Shown here: positions 21,381 to 34,200 of the stretch, piece by piece
Layout: every line of letters starts with the position of its first letter
Position numbering within the stretch: the first letter of the stretch is position 1
From: Chrysaora quinquecirrha
Taxonomy: Eukaryota; Cnidaria; Scyphozoa; Semaeostomeae; Pelagiidae
Length of the DNA: 64,000 bases
Assembly (NCBI GenBank): GCA_014526335.1
Contig: JACTAT010000016.1
Coordinates: forward strand, 6,582,995 to 6,646,994
Reading direction: 5' to 3'
Program-made: the position numbers and the translations under genes
Notes under the pieces: generated by a model
The model's database searches: none
The model's input: only the letters and a program-made list of their open reading frames with translations
What the model was told of the DNA's origin: nothing

Positions 21381-22526
21381 CTGAATTGACCAAGCAATCA
21401 TTCAATAAAGGCTTTGTTATACTGTATGGTCTTAAAAACAATAGTGAATATTTTTGAACTTTACTGGAGAATGGTTACTCAAGAAACATCATTTTTCAGT
21501 ATTTCATTTCCCATCTCAATTTTCTCGCTTCATCAATAAGAAATTACGTGGCTATATCACGTGGTTATATCAATGCCTATCAATATGGCTTGTACGGACC
21601 GGTGAAGAACCAATCAGATTGCACCATTGCCGGTCTGAAAAGATGTATTTGCAAACGCCATATAATAACGCCTAAAACCGCCAAATTTTTGCCTCCTACA
21701 GGATAAGATAGGAAATTCAATATTTTGATCAGTGGACCTTAGAATCGTTTCAATTTTTTTTCAAATATACATATCATAACAATGAATAATTACAAAAACT
21801 GCAAAAAAATGTTAAATGACAACATAAGTTAATGCAAATCAAACTTTGAAAGATTTTACAAGGAATGATTTACATGAAACATATCATAACGCAAAATGGC
21901 ATCAACAATACAATTACAAACATGATACAAGACAATTCAAACAACTATTTGTAGGACTATACATATAGGTTATTTAGCCTATATAGACATATAGGTTATT
22001 CATATCACGATTTAACCAAGGGGATCGTCGTGTCTTAACTTTGATATTTTGATTGGGCATAAAATTTGAGAAGGCATTAGAACAGTTTCCGTGAAGATGC
22101 TAGGGTATCATTAGGGGACAGGTTAGAGAGCCTAGTGAACCTCCTAGGGAAATTTTACGATGCTTTGCTTATAGCAGTAGCATTCGCCTTAATTCAAAAT
22201 CCTAAATTTTCCTGTTAAGGATGGGTACGGATGGATATCTGGTATTAATTGTGCCACTAATTATGCTGTGATGACAAAGAGATCAATTGAAGGATGGACC
22301 TCTTTTTGACCCAACAAGTTCAGCTGCTCAGTGAATATAAGTTCTATGCACAACTTGCGGTTTCCATTGAAGTGAGCTGGCTCTCAAATTAGTTGATTCA
22401 GGTCAAGGCTTGACGTAAGAGGCTCTGAAAGCATAGTCAACTGCATCAATTGATTTCATTTGAGCAACTGCCCTTCCAAAAATTATCCAAACAAGCCTAA
22501 CTTTTCTTTTTTGCTTATTTATTTAG

Positions 22527-23161
22527 GGATGGAGAAGTTGGTCTTAACCGATGAACAGGAAAACTTTGTGAAGATTTCAAAGATCATATTAGATGTTTTG
22601 CCAAAGAAATTAAGGCAATATTTTAAAGACAAATGGGATGCAACGTATCATAACAATAAATGGGATGATACATCCAAGAGCAGTCAGTTCCTTGTGAGTC
22701 TTATTCCATCAAACGTGAAAAAAAATCCACATAATAAGAGACATGTGGACTATCTTAAAACCAATGGAGACACAAGTGACTGGGATCCGACACTGCTGTT
22801 CTTTGTTCTGCTATATTCAGGTTTACGGCTAATTACGCCTTGTCGTAATAAGGCCCAGAGAAACTTTCCTTTATTTGACAGCGAAGTCATAGACATACTG
22901 AGGGAGATTCGAAATGGCTGCTTTGCTCATCTTAAAGATATGTCACTTCCGTCAGTCGAGTTTCAGACGGTTGTTGGGGACCTGTTTGTACATTGTTTGG
23001 ACCCGTCTGCAAACGCGAAGTAGATGAAATTGTTCAATCGAAAGTTCATACACAATTAAGTGAGCAACTGGTGAAGCAGCTAGAAACTGAAGAACAAAGA
23101 AATAAAGAATTTAATAAATGGCTTCAAGAAAGAATTGAAGCTATAGAGAATGAGTTGATAG
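22527..23161 (+). CDS. NLR-like gene exon 2: DZIP3-type HEPN domain, with a frameshift
   Basis: Acceptor TTTATTTAG at 22526, donor G|GTATGT at 23162. The HEPN helical domain covers most of the exon (from MEKLVLTDEQ). Its signature is DWDPTLLFFVLLYSGL ... LFDSEVIDILREIRNGCFAH. The R-x5-H motif (Arg about 147, His about 153) matches the R-x4-6-H motif of HEPN domains, which in many families act as RNases. DZIP3-like HEPN domains are common N-terminal modules of cnidarian NLRs. The frame meets TAG at 23021, but from about 22993 another frame continues as a clean coiled coil (VDEIVQSK ... ERIEAIENELI) to the donor. One base seems to be missing near 22990. This is either an allele-level or assembly error or a true inactivating lesion. 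Confidence 0.75.
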
Positions 23162-23570
23162 GTATGTACAAGTTCCACTTGTGTTTTCTGTTGGAAGGCT
23201 TCAATGTCCTTCTTAATTTACCAGCCAATACTCTTAGGTAATGTTCTGTTTGATATTTTCAAGGATTCACAAGAAACATATTTTCTTAAGCATTACATTA
23301 CACACTCCTCTTCCAAAAGTATCCGGACGAGTGAACAAAATGGCCACCTACGGTTGTCAAAGGGCCAATTTTATGACAATGTACAGAACCCCACGACCTT
23401 CTTGTAAATGAAATTGGGCATGAAAATGATTGCCGTTTCACGGAGTTTTATCCTTCAGTCTATCTCTTCAGATTAAGTATATCTACTGCTTCCAATAAAT
23501 GGAAAAGCTTGAATTTTCAGAGTTTGTTTTGGTTTTGGGTTTCTTTTGTTTACTTTTCTAATATTAAATG

Positions 23571-23638
23571 GACGAGGAAAGTTTGAATATTTGACAACAA
23601 CTGTAGAAATTATTGAAGAAAGACAGAAAATGGCTGAT
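23571..23638 (+). pseudogene. Decayed copy of a linker mini-exon
   Basis: Encodes YLTTTVEIIEERQKMAD, which lines up with NLASTVHEIKTAQKRSAEH of exon 3. The position expected to be the AG acceptor reads TG, and the donor GTAAAT follows in phase 0 instead of phase 1, so splicing it in would break the frame. Probably a dead duplicate. Confidence 0.5.
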
Positions 23639-23871
23639 GTAAATTTTTACGATAAGTCAAGTCTGTTAATTTTGAATCAACGAGCTCCATGTTTGTGATA
23701 AAATGTATTACTCACTCATTCAAAGACGCTTTTATTAATTCTGTTCCTCAATGCGAAATTGTTATTATCACGTTATGGAGGCTTTCGAATTTACATAACA
23801 AAACTTTTTAAAATTACATAGCTTTTTATGATTTAAAAACTCAATAGTTAATAATACCTTTCATATTTCGG

Positions 23872-23913
23872 AAACAAAAATTGATGTGAAAGAAATAAAA
23901 TCAGCAGTAGAAG
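23872..23913 (+). pseudogene. Second decayed linker mini-exon
   Basis: Starts AAACAAA like exon 3 (AAACAAG), 42 bp and phase 1 at both ends, with donor G|GTGACT. It encodes TKIDVKEIKSAVE, similar to the linker exons. The acceptor position reads GG and not AG, so it is probably not spliced. Confidence 0.45.
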
Positions 23914-24046
23914 GTGACTATTTTATGGAGAACTTCAAGAAAATGAAAGTCAATTTTTTTCAATTGGGTCAAAGTTTAACTACCCCCAGCTAATGGAAAG
24001 TCTAATACTAAAACTAAAGCTAATTGAAAGTATGAGCTGTTTTCAT

Positions 24047-24260
24047 GAAGAAAATATTCTCGGCTAACCGAGTCAATTTTTGTGATTGGGATCCCGGTCA
24101 TCGTATCTAACCCATATTATATTTTCGTTTTCCGTTTTTTTGGAAATTTGAAATAAGCCCGGCTAACCGAGAATATTTTCAGCTAACAGACAGACAAATG
24201 AGATCTCGGCATGCCGAGACTATTTTTCCCTAAATAACGCAATCTGAAAGTAAGCTCGGC
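24047..24260. repeat. Hairpin-rich repeat fragment
   Basis: Two inverted GAAAATATTCTCGG segments (about 24047 and 24165), with the hairpin CTCGGCTAACCGAG inside the first and CTCGGCATGCCGAG at about 24202. CGGCTAACCGAG also occurs at about 11735, so this is probably the same small foldback family. Confidence 0.55.
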
Positions 24261-24676
24261 ATGATGGGACTAGATTGTCTGCATTGTGCATGCGGGGATC
24301 TTGCCATATTCACGCTGTCGAGGAAAAATGGCGGCGGATGCTTATTTCACCGGATCCTCATGAGAAGCGAGAATGTTGTTTGTTTCTTCTGAACTAGAAC
24401 GATGTGAAAAAATTTTGAATTTTCGCACCAACATAAGCCCGCCAAGGTTGGTGGTAATAAGATTTGAGTAAAAACACCAGCGTAAGAACTACTAAAACAT
24501 GAATCATAATCAAGCAAGAACTACAAGTATCAAGCACATGTTAGAAATAAAAAAAGCTAATTAACAACAAACGAAACGCAGCAAGTGTAAGGAATGTCAA
24601 ACCGGAAGTATCAATCAAGATAAGAAACATGAGTCACATACTGTCGTTAGTCGTTTTAATGAGTACCAAGCAACTT

Positions 24677-24710
24677 TATGAATGAATGAATGAATATGAA
24701 TATGAATATT
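24677..24710. repeat. Microsatellite (ATGA)n/(ATATGA)n
   Basis: Short run of ATGAATGAATGA passing into ATATGAATATGAATATT. Confidence 0.8.
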
Positions 24711-25062
24711 AAAGAATGATATAATCTGCTATCAACTTGTGTCCTTTATAAATAGGCCTTAAAATTGAAAACTAAGATTACGTTAAAAGTTAGTTAAAAT
24801 AAAGTACTTATGCAAAATATAAATATAAAATATAAATATAGAAAATAGAAACACTGGGGAAATCACTTTTCGAAAAGAATACTGAAATAGTCGTCCAAAC
24901 AAAATGATATCTGTCAAAATTTGTACCAAATTATAAAGTACAGACAATTATAGGCAAAAATAAGTGTTTTTGATGGATTATTACCTGTAGCTCAAATAGT
25001 TATTTAATACCCTGCCAAATTAGGTTTTTTTATTTACTTTTACATTAATTTTTATTTAAAAG

Positions 25063-25146
25063 AAACAAGAGACAGAACAGAAAATTTGGCATCAACTGTA
25101 CATGAAATCAAAACAGCACAAAAAAGGTCTGCTGAGCATGTCCAGG
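25063..25146 (+). CDS. NLR-like gene exon 3: coiled-coil linker mini-exon
   Basis: 84 bp, phase 1 at both ends, acceptor TTTAAAAG and donor G|GTAAGT. Encodes ETRDRTENLASTVHEIKTAQ and then KRSAEHVQ, charged and helical. Because its length is a multiple of three, it can be skipped or duplicated without changing the frame downstream. Confidence 0.65.
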
Positions 25147-26456
25147 GTAAGTTCTTCTTCCTCAATCTTGAACACTTTGAACGTTGTGTTAGTGTAGTGA
25201 CAATTTCCCTGCTGGAAACAAATCCAATTAAAACAGCAAGACGAGCAAGTACTACGCTTGTCGAAATATCTCTGCTACAAGACCATCATCTTACATGCTC
25301 ACCTTAAAGTAATTGATAATGATGATGCTGACCCATGAAAGAACTCTTTGACACTATCATTAGTTGTTGACACTATCTAGGATGACACTATCTAGACAGT
25401 TATGGATGATGACCAAGAAGCAATCACAGTGACAATGTATCAAGTTGAAGATAAACGAATGAAACACATCGACATCTGATAGTCGATACCATATATCGTT
25501 CGTGAACAAATTCAGAAATAAACAACGGAACTTGACAATGTAACTGTATTGTATTGTATTGTGACACAAAAATGATGCTTGCTGATACATTTTCAAAGCT
25601 AATGGAAGATAAGCAATTTTGAATAACTTCGTTCAAAACTTGAACTCATGAAGTAGAAGCTTTGCTGTAACTGTTCAGTGTTGATCGATTTCTTGGTGTA
25701 ACTGTTCACTGAGTGTAAGCGTCATCAACTTTATCCAGCTCTACTTACCCTGCGCACAGACTCAGATACTTTCGAGAGTGTAGAGTCTGCGCGTGTCTGA
25801 GTCTGCGCGCAGGCTAGCTCTACTCTGCTAAATCATAAATCGTAAATCAGTTATCAACATTCGGAGCATTTCTTGCAGGGATTTTGTTCGTGGTTTCCTC
25901 AGTGGAGTTGTCATCTTTGCATTAGCTTTTCAATGTGACGATCTTTTAAGACAATCTCAAATTGCTATTGGCCTGGGCTGTTCCATTAAAAGACAGCAAC
26001 TATCAGTTTTTCATGAGCAATAATTTTACTCTGTCTTCTTTCACAAAGGACGCCTGATCTTGATCAGTTTGGAATAGCTGAATTACATTAGTTTTTCTCT
26101 AATACAAATCTCTTTATCTTTGGACAAAGAAAATGTGTCGGAAGATCAATGGTATTTTAGTGGCCATCTAAATTAGAGCCAATCACTGTGGGGACATGTT
26201 GCCTAGAAAGCATCAGATTCCTTGTGAAAGCATTTTGATTTGGGTTTGTCAAAGTATGACGGATTTAGTAATCATCAGGAAAAATGTTATCTTACTAGAC
26301 TGTTTGCCTTCGCTTCATTTGTCAAGGTTTTTTGTAAGCTGTTGTCTTATTCTATGTAAATGCATACCTTTTTTAGTTAAATAGAATGGAAAATGGTGTA
26401 TGACAGGGCCGTTTCGATATGAATCTACTGTATTATTATACTTTTGCTTGCATTAG

Positions 26457-26519
26457 GAACAAGAGAAAGAGTTGAAATTCTTGCAAAGAAGCAGAAATTG
26501 ACTGATGGAAGTATCAAAG
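26457..26519 (+). CDS. NLR-like gene exon 4: coiled-coil linker mini-exon
   Basis: 63 bp, symmetric phase 1, acceptor TTGCATTAG and donor G|GTGAGT. Encodes TRERVEILAKKQKLTDGSIK. The start (GAACAAGAGA) resembles that of exon 3 (AAACAAGAGA), pointing to duplication. Confidence 0.65.
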
Positions 26520-26973
26520 GTGAGTTGGCTGTTGAACTATTAAATTTGCAATCATTTAACCACAAAGTCGTATTTTGAAACCAACGTGACAACAATCCTT
26601 TAGTTTCTTTGAATGTTGAGTTTGTTAGATGTAGTTGTATCTTTTACGACTTTTGGACTGTCTACGTTGGTTTTGGATGCGTAATGATGTATTTTCTGTC
26701 ATAAACAACAAATTGTATTGCTTGTCCTTGCCTTTCTTTAAGTATATATTTTTAAAGCACAAATTAAATGCTGGAAAGGTGAGGATTGCAACTGTAGGTT
26801 ATGTAAAACGTATATACAACAGGTTGGGTATCTAACATGATCTAGACAGTATTTTTCCTTTTAATATTGTAGATATTTGTAGAATTCTAAATTAATACGT
26901 ATTTTTTTAGTTAGTAGGCCTTAATTAGCTTAATCAGCTACTTTATTGTAAATAAGCCTACTTTAAATAAATT

Positions 26974-26992
26974 GATGATGATGATGATGATG
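26974..26992. repeat. Microsatellite (GAT)n
   Basis: Six GAT units. Confidence 0.85.
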
Positions 26993-27039
26993 TACATTCG
27001 ACTCTATATAAGGTATTGTTAACCACTAATCATACACCA

Positions 27040-27170
27040 GTTAAAGATATTATTAACTAGTGAAGTTGTGATTAACCAGTGAAAGGTATTATTAAACAGC
27101 AATTATTAACCAGTGAAAGGTATGATTAACCAATGAAAGGTAATATTAACCAGTGAAAGTTTTCTTATAT
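27040..27170. repeat. Short minisatellite, about 26 bp
   Basis: About five imperfect units of ATTAACCAGTGAAAGGTATT. Confidence 0.8.
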
Positions 27171-27176
27171 CCGATA

Positions 27177-27575
27177 GTTTGGCGGGACGGTACTAGTGAT
27201 ACACACCAACTTAGCGGGACATTTTTACTTAGCGGGACTTACCCACAGTCCCGATAATTTTTCTATAGAAGGCTGCTGTATTTTCAACTAAAATATGCTA
27301 AAAAACGAATCTTTTGAAGGTCCCATTAAGTTGGCACAGACACTTACACTAAAAATTTTCTTATCGCAAGCTTACCGGGACCGCCTTCCTTTTTTCATTT
27401 TGCTGCTTCCTTGTTCATTTTAAAGGGTATTATCAAACAAAAAGGTCTACCCTGCAATGTTTTTCACAAGATTCAATATTAAAATCGTTTGCATAATTCT
27501 TACACACCAATGTCCCGTTTAGTTTGGGAGTAAAGATCTTCAACGGGCGGTCCCGGAAAGTTTTCAATGTTTACC
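27177..27575. repeat. Interspersed repeat with GCGGGAC ends
   Basis: Several TAGCGGGAC/GTCCCG motifs frame about 390 bp, with inverted relation between the outer ones (TTTGGCGGGACGG at the left, CAACGGGCGGTCCCGG at the right). A related segment lies at 48520-48745. Probably a decayed DNA transposon. Confidence 0.5.
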
Positions 27576-27719
27576 ATCATACTGTAATTCTCCTTCATAC
27601 TATGTAATAGGCTAGCAGGGGCGGGTACTAACAGGTGAGGTTATACTTCATGCTGGCAGAGTTTCCAGGATGCAATGTTTATGCTTCATGTTATACTTAA
27701 GGCATATGCGAGTGGTGTT

Positions 27720-28250
27720 ACTATGGTTGATCTGAAAGGAATGGCAAGAAGGATCGTGTAGGTAAGGGGTAGTGTAATTATGCTAAGTGTTATACATTAT
27801 GGCTAAATGGAGTGGGTAACCATTGCTAGAAGGGTCGGGTTATTATGCTTAGTGTTATACATTATGGATAAAGTGAGTGGGTTACTAGGCTAGATATGGT
27901 AACACTAGCTACAAGTGTCGGGTAACTATTAATTAGTGTTATACATAAAAAGCTATACGGAGTGGGTAACTTGGCTAGATATCGTATGGAATGCTAGAAG
28001 AGTAAGGTAATTATGCTTAGTGTTATACATTAAGGTTCGAGTAACACGAATGGTTATACACTAAGAGAGTGTTATAGATTAAGGCTAAAGGGAGTCAGGG
28101 AGAGTGTAACTAGGCTAGATATGGTAAGAATTGCTAGAGAATTTAGGTAATTATGCTTAATGTTATATATATGCTCAATAAAGAGTGGGTAACTAGGCTA
28201 GATATTGTAAAAATTGCCAGAGGCTCGGGTAATTATACTTTTTTTTGTTA
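27720..28250. repeat. Degenerate tandem array preceding the 43-bp array
   Basis: About six diverged units of roughly 75-120 bp with TTATGCTTAGTGTTATACAT, TGGCTAA, GAGTGGGTAAC and TAGGCTAGATAT. The segment GCTTAGTGTTATACATTA is close to GCTTGATGTTGTACATTAG of the next array, so the 43-bp unit probably grew out of one of these. Confidence 0.75.
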
Positions 28251-28254
28251 ATTT

Positions 28255-31200
28255 GGCGATAGCAAGTGTGAATGCTTATGTTTGATGTTGTACATTAGGC
28301 TATAGCAAGAGCGAATGCTTATGCTTGATGTTGTACATTAGGCTATAGCAAGAGCGAATGTTTATGCTTGATATTGTACATTAGGCTATACCAAGAGCGA
28401 ATGTTTATGCTTGATGTTGTACATTAGGCTATAGCAAGAGCGAATGCTTATGCTTGATGTTATACATTAGGCTATAGCAAGAGCGAATGCTTATGCTTGA
28501 TGTTGTACATTAGGCTATAGCAAGAGCGAATGCTTATGCTTGATGCTGTACATTAGGCTATAGCAAGAGCGAATGTTTATGCTTGATATTGTACATTAGG
28601 CTATACCAAGAGCGCATGTTTATGCTTGATGTTGTACATTAGGCTATAGCAAGAGCGAATGCTTATGCTTGATGTTTTACATTAGGCTATAGCAAGAGCG
28701 AATGTTTATGCTTGATGTTGTACAATAGGCTATAGCAAGAGCGAATGTTTATGCTTGATGTTGTACAATAGGCTATAGCAAGAGCGAATGCTTATGCTTG
28801 ATGTTGTACATTAGGCTATAGCAAGAGCGAATGTTTATGCTTGATGTTGTACAATAGGCTATAGCAAGAGCGAATGCTTATGCTTGATGTTGTACATTAG
28901 GCTATAACAAGAGCGAATGCTTATGCTTGATGTTGTACATTAGGCTATAGCAAGAGCGAATGCTTATGCTTGATGTTGTACATTAGGCTATAGCAAGAGC
29001 GAATGCTTATGCTTGATGTTTTACATTAGGCTATAGCAAGAGCGAATGCTTATGCTTGATGTTGTACATTAGGCTATAGCAAGATCGAATGTTTATGCTT
29101 GATGTTGTACATTAGGCTATACCAAGAGCGAATGTTTATGCTTGATGTTGTACATTAGGCTATAGCAAGAGCGAATGCTTATGCTTGATCTTGTACATTA
29201 GCCTATAGCAAGAGCGAATGCTTATGGTTGATGTTGTACATTAGGCTATAGCAAGAGCGAATGCTTATGCTTGATGTTGTACATTAGGCTATAGCAAGAG
29301 CGAATGCTTATGCTTGATGTTGTACATTAGGCCATAGCAAGAGCGAATGCTTATGCTTGATGTTGTACATTAGGCTATAGCAAGAGCGAATGCTTATGCT
29401 TGATGTTGTACATTAGGCAATAGCAAGAGCGAATGTTTATGCTTGATGTTGTACATTAGGCTATACCAAGAGCGAATGTTTATGCTTGATGTTGTACATT
29501 AGGCTATAGCAAGCCCGAATGCTTATGCTTGATGTTGTACATTAGGCTATAGAAAGAGCGAATGCTTATGCTTGATGTTGTACATTAGGCTATAGCAAGA
29601 GCGAATGCTTATGCTTGATGTTGTACATTAGGCTATAGCAAGAGCGAATGCTTATGCCTGATGTTGTACATTAGGCTATAACAAGAGCGAATGCTTATGC
29701 TTGATGTTGTACATAAGGCTATAACAAGAGCGAATGCTTATGCTTGATGTTGTACATTAGGCTATAGCAAGCCCAAATGCTTATGTTTGATGTTGTACAT
29801 TAGGCTATAGCAAGAGCGAATGTTTATGCTTGATGTTGTACATTAGGCTATAGCAAGAGCGAATGCTTATGCTTGATGTTGTACATTAGGCTATAGCAAG
29901 AGCGAATGCTTATGCTTCATGTTGTACATTAGGCTATAACAAGAGCGAATGCTTATGCTTGATGTTGTACATTAGGCTATAACAAGAGCGAATGCTTATG
30001 CTTCATGTTGTACATTAGGCTATAGCAAGAGCGAATGCTTATGCCTGATGTTGTACATTAGGCTATAACAAGAGCGAATGCTTATGCTTCATGTTGTACA
30101 TTAGGCTATAGCAAGAGCGAATGCTTATGCTTGATGTTGTACATTAGCCTATACCAAGAGCGAATGTTTATGCTTGATGTTGTACATTAGGCTATAGCAA
30201 GAGCGAATGCTTATGCTTGATGTTGTACATTAGCCTATAGCAAGAGCGAATGTTTATGCTTGATGTTGTACATTAGGCTATAGCAAGAGCGAATGCTTAT
30301 GCTTGATGTTGTACATTAGGCTATAGCAAGAGCGAATGCTTATGCTTCATGTTGTACATTAGGCTATAACAAGAGCGAATGCTTATGCTTGATGTTGTAC
30401 ATTAGGCTATAACAAGAGCGAATGCTTATGCTTCATGTTGTACATTAGGCAATAGCAAGAGCGAATGTTTATGCTTGATGTTGTACATTAGGCTATACCA
30501 AGAGCGAATGTTTATGCTTGATGTTGTACATTAGGCTATAGCAAGCCCGAATGCTTATGCTTCATGTTGTACATTAGGCTATAGGAAGAGCGAATGCTTA
30601 TGCTTCATGTTGTACATTAGGCTATAGCAAGAGCGAATGCTTATGCTTCATGCTGTACATTAGGCTATAGGAAGAGGGAATGCTTATGCTTGATGTTGTA
30701 CATTAGGCTATAGGAAGAGCGAATGTTTATTGCTTCATGTTGTACATTAGGCTATAGGAAGAGCGAATGCTTATACTTCATGTTGTACATAAGGCTATAG
30801 CAAGAGCGAATGTTTATGCTTCATGTTGTACATTAGGCTATAGCAAAATCGAATGTTTATGCTTGATATTGTACATTAGGCTATACCAAGAGCGAATGCT
30901 TATGCTTGATGTTGTACATTAGGCTATAGCAAGAGCGAATGTTTATGCTTGATGTTGTACATTAGGCTATAGCAAGAGCGAATGCTTATGCTTGATGTTG
31001 TACATTAGCCTATACCAAGAGCGAATGTTTATGCTTGATGTTGTACATTAGGCTATAGCAAGAGCGAATGCTTATGCTTGATGTTGTACATTAGCCTATA
31101 GCAAGAGCGAATGCTTATGCTTGATGTTGTACATTAGGCTATAGCAAGAGCGAATGCTTATGCTTGATGTTGTACATTAGGCTATAGCAAGAGCGAATGC

Positions 31201-34200
31201 TTATGCTTGATGTTGTACATTAGGCCATAGCAAGAGCGAATGCTTATGCTTGATGTTGTACATTAGGCTATAGCAAGAGCGAATGCTTATGCTTGATGTT
31301 GTACATTAGGCAATAGCAAGAGCGAATGTTTATGCTTGATGTTGTACATTAGCCTATACCAAGAGCGAATGTTTATGTTTCATGTTGTACATTAGGCTAT
31401 AGCAAGAGCGAATGCTTATGCTTGATGTTGTACATTAGCCTATAGCAAGAGCGAATGCTTATGCTTGATATTGTACATTAGGCTATACCAAGAGCGAATG
31501 TTTATGCTTGATGTTGTACATTAGGCTATACCAAGAGCGAATGTTTATGCTTGATGTTGTACATTAGGCTATAGCAAGAGCGAATGCTTATGCTTGATGT
31601 TGTACATTAGGCCATAGCAAGAGCGAATGCTTATGCTTGATGTTGTACATTAGGCTATAGCAAGAGCGAATGCTTATGCTTGATGTTGTACATTAGGCAA
31701 TAGCAAGAGCGAATGTTTATGCTTGATGTTGTACATTAGCCTATACCAAGAGCGAATGTTTATGCTTGATGTTGTACATTAGGCTATAGCAAGAGCGAAT
31801 GCTTATGCTTGATGTTGTACATTAGGCCATAGCAAGAGCGAATGCTTATGCTTGATGTTGTACATTAGGCTATAGCAAGAGCGAATGCTTATGCTTGATG
31901 TTGTACATTAGGCAATAGCAAGAGCGAATGTTTATGCTTGATGTTGTACATTAGGCTATAGCAAGAGCGAATGTTTATGCTTGATGTTGTACATTAGGCT
32001 ATAGCAAGAGCGAATGCTTATGCTTGATGTTGTACATTAGGCTATAGCAAGAGCGAATGCTTATGCTTGATGTTGTACATTAGGCTATAGCAAGAGCGAA
32101 TGTTTATGCTTGATGTTGTACATTAGGCTATAGCAAGAGCGAATGCTTATGCTTGATGTTGTACATTAGGCTATAGCAAGAGCGAATGCTTATGCTTGAT
32201 GTTGTACATTAGGCTATAGCAAGAGCGAATGCTTATGCTTGATGTTGTACATTAGGCTATAGCAAGAGCGAATGCTTATGCTTGATGTTGTACATTAGGC
32301 CTTAGCAAGAGCGAATGCTTATGCTTGATGTTGTACATTAGGCTATAGCAAGAGCGAATGCTTATGCTTGATGTTGTACATTAGGCCATTGCAAGAGCGA
32401 ATGTTTATGCTTGATGTTGTACATTAGCCTATACCAAGAGCGAATGTTTATGCTTGATGTTGTACATTAGGCTATAGCAAGAGCGAATGCTTATGCTTGA
32501 TGTTGTACATTAGCCTATAGCAAGAGCGAATGCTTATGCTTGATATTGTACATTAGGCTATACCAAGAGCGAATGTTTATGCTTGATGTTGTACATTAGG
32601 CTATACCAAGAGCGAATGTTTATGCTTGATGTTGTACATTAGGCTATAGCAAGCCCGAATGCTTATGCTTCATGTTGTACATTAGGCTATAGGAAGAGCG
32701 AATGCTTATGCTTCATGTTGTACATTAGGCTATAGCAAGAGCGAATGCTTATGCTTCATGCTGTACATTAGGCTATAGCAAGAGCGAATGCTTATGCTTG
32801 ATGTTGTACATTAGGCTATAGGAAGAGCGAATGTTTATTGCTTCATGTTGTACATTAGGCTATAGCAAGAACGAATGCTTATGCTTGATGTTATACATTA
32901 GGCGAAAGGAAGAGCGAATGCTTATGCTTCATGTTGTACATTAGGCTATAGGAAGAGCGAATGCTTATGCTTCATGTTGTACATTAGGCTATAGCAAGAG
33001 CGAATGCTTATGCTTGATGTTGTACATTAGGCTATAACAAGAGCGAATGCTTATGCTTCATGTTGTACATTAGGCTATAGCAAGAGCGAATGCTTATGCT
33101 TCATGTTGTACATTAGGCTATAGGAAGAGCGAATGCTTATGTTTCATGTTGTACATTAGGCTATAGCAAGAGCGAATGCTTATGCTTCATGTTGTACATT
33201 AGGCTATGGGAAGAGCGAATGCTTATGCTTCATGTTGTACATTAGGCTATAGCAAGAGCGAATGCTTATGCTTGATGTTATACATTAGGCTATAGGAAGA
33301 GCGAATGCTTATGCTTCATGTTGTACATTAGGCTATAGGAAGAGCGAATGCTTATGCTTCATGTTGTACATTAGGCTATAGGAAGAGCGAATGCTTATGC
33401 TTCATGTTGTACATTAGGCTATAGGAAGAGCGAATGCTTATGCTTCATGTTGTACATTAGGCTATAGAAAGAGCGAATGTATATTGCTTCATGTTGTACA
33501 TTAGGCTATAGGAAGAGCGAATGCTTATGCTTCATGTTGTACATTAGGCAATAGCAAGAGCGAATGCTTATGCTTCATGTTGTACATTAGGCTATAGCAA
33601 GAGCGAATGCTTATGCTCGATGTTGTACATTAGGCTATAGCAAGCGCGAATGCTTATGTTTGATGTTGTACATTAGGCTATAGCAAGAGCGAATGCTTAT
33701 GCTTCATGTTGTACATTAGGCTATAGGAAGAGCGAATGCTTATGCTCGATGTTGTACATTAGGCTATAGCAAGAGCGAATGCTTATGCTCGATGTTGTAC
33801 ATTAGGCTATAGCAAGCGCGAATGCTTATGCTTCATGTTGTACATTAGGCTATAGCAAGCGCGAATGTTTATGCTCGATGTTGTACATTAGGCTATAGCA
33901 AGAGCGAATGCTTATGCTTCATGTTGTACATTAGGCTATAGCAAGAGCGAATGCTTATGCTTGATGTTGTACATTAGGCTATAGGAAGAGCGAATGTTTA
34001 TTGCTTCATGTTGTACATTAGGCTATAGCAAGAGCGAATGTTTATGCTCGATGTTGTACATTAGGCTATAGCAAGAGCGAATGCTTATGCTCGATGTTGT
34101 ACATTAGGCTATAGCAAGAGCGAATGCTTATGCTTCATGCTGTACATTAGGCTATAGCAAGAGCGAATGCTTATGCTTGATGTTGTACATTAGGCTATAG

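Larger units (their letters stand above)
20419..22526 (+). other. Intron 1 of the NLR-like gene
   Basis: Contains dispersed repeat B copy 3 with a nested MITE (20870-21380). The rest, 21381-22526, is AT-rich without tandem structure or a supportable gene. Confidence 0.5.
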
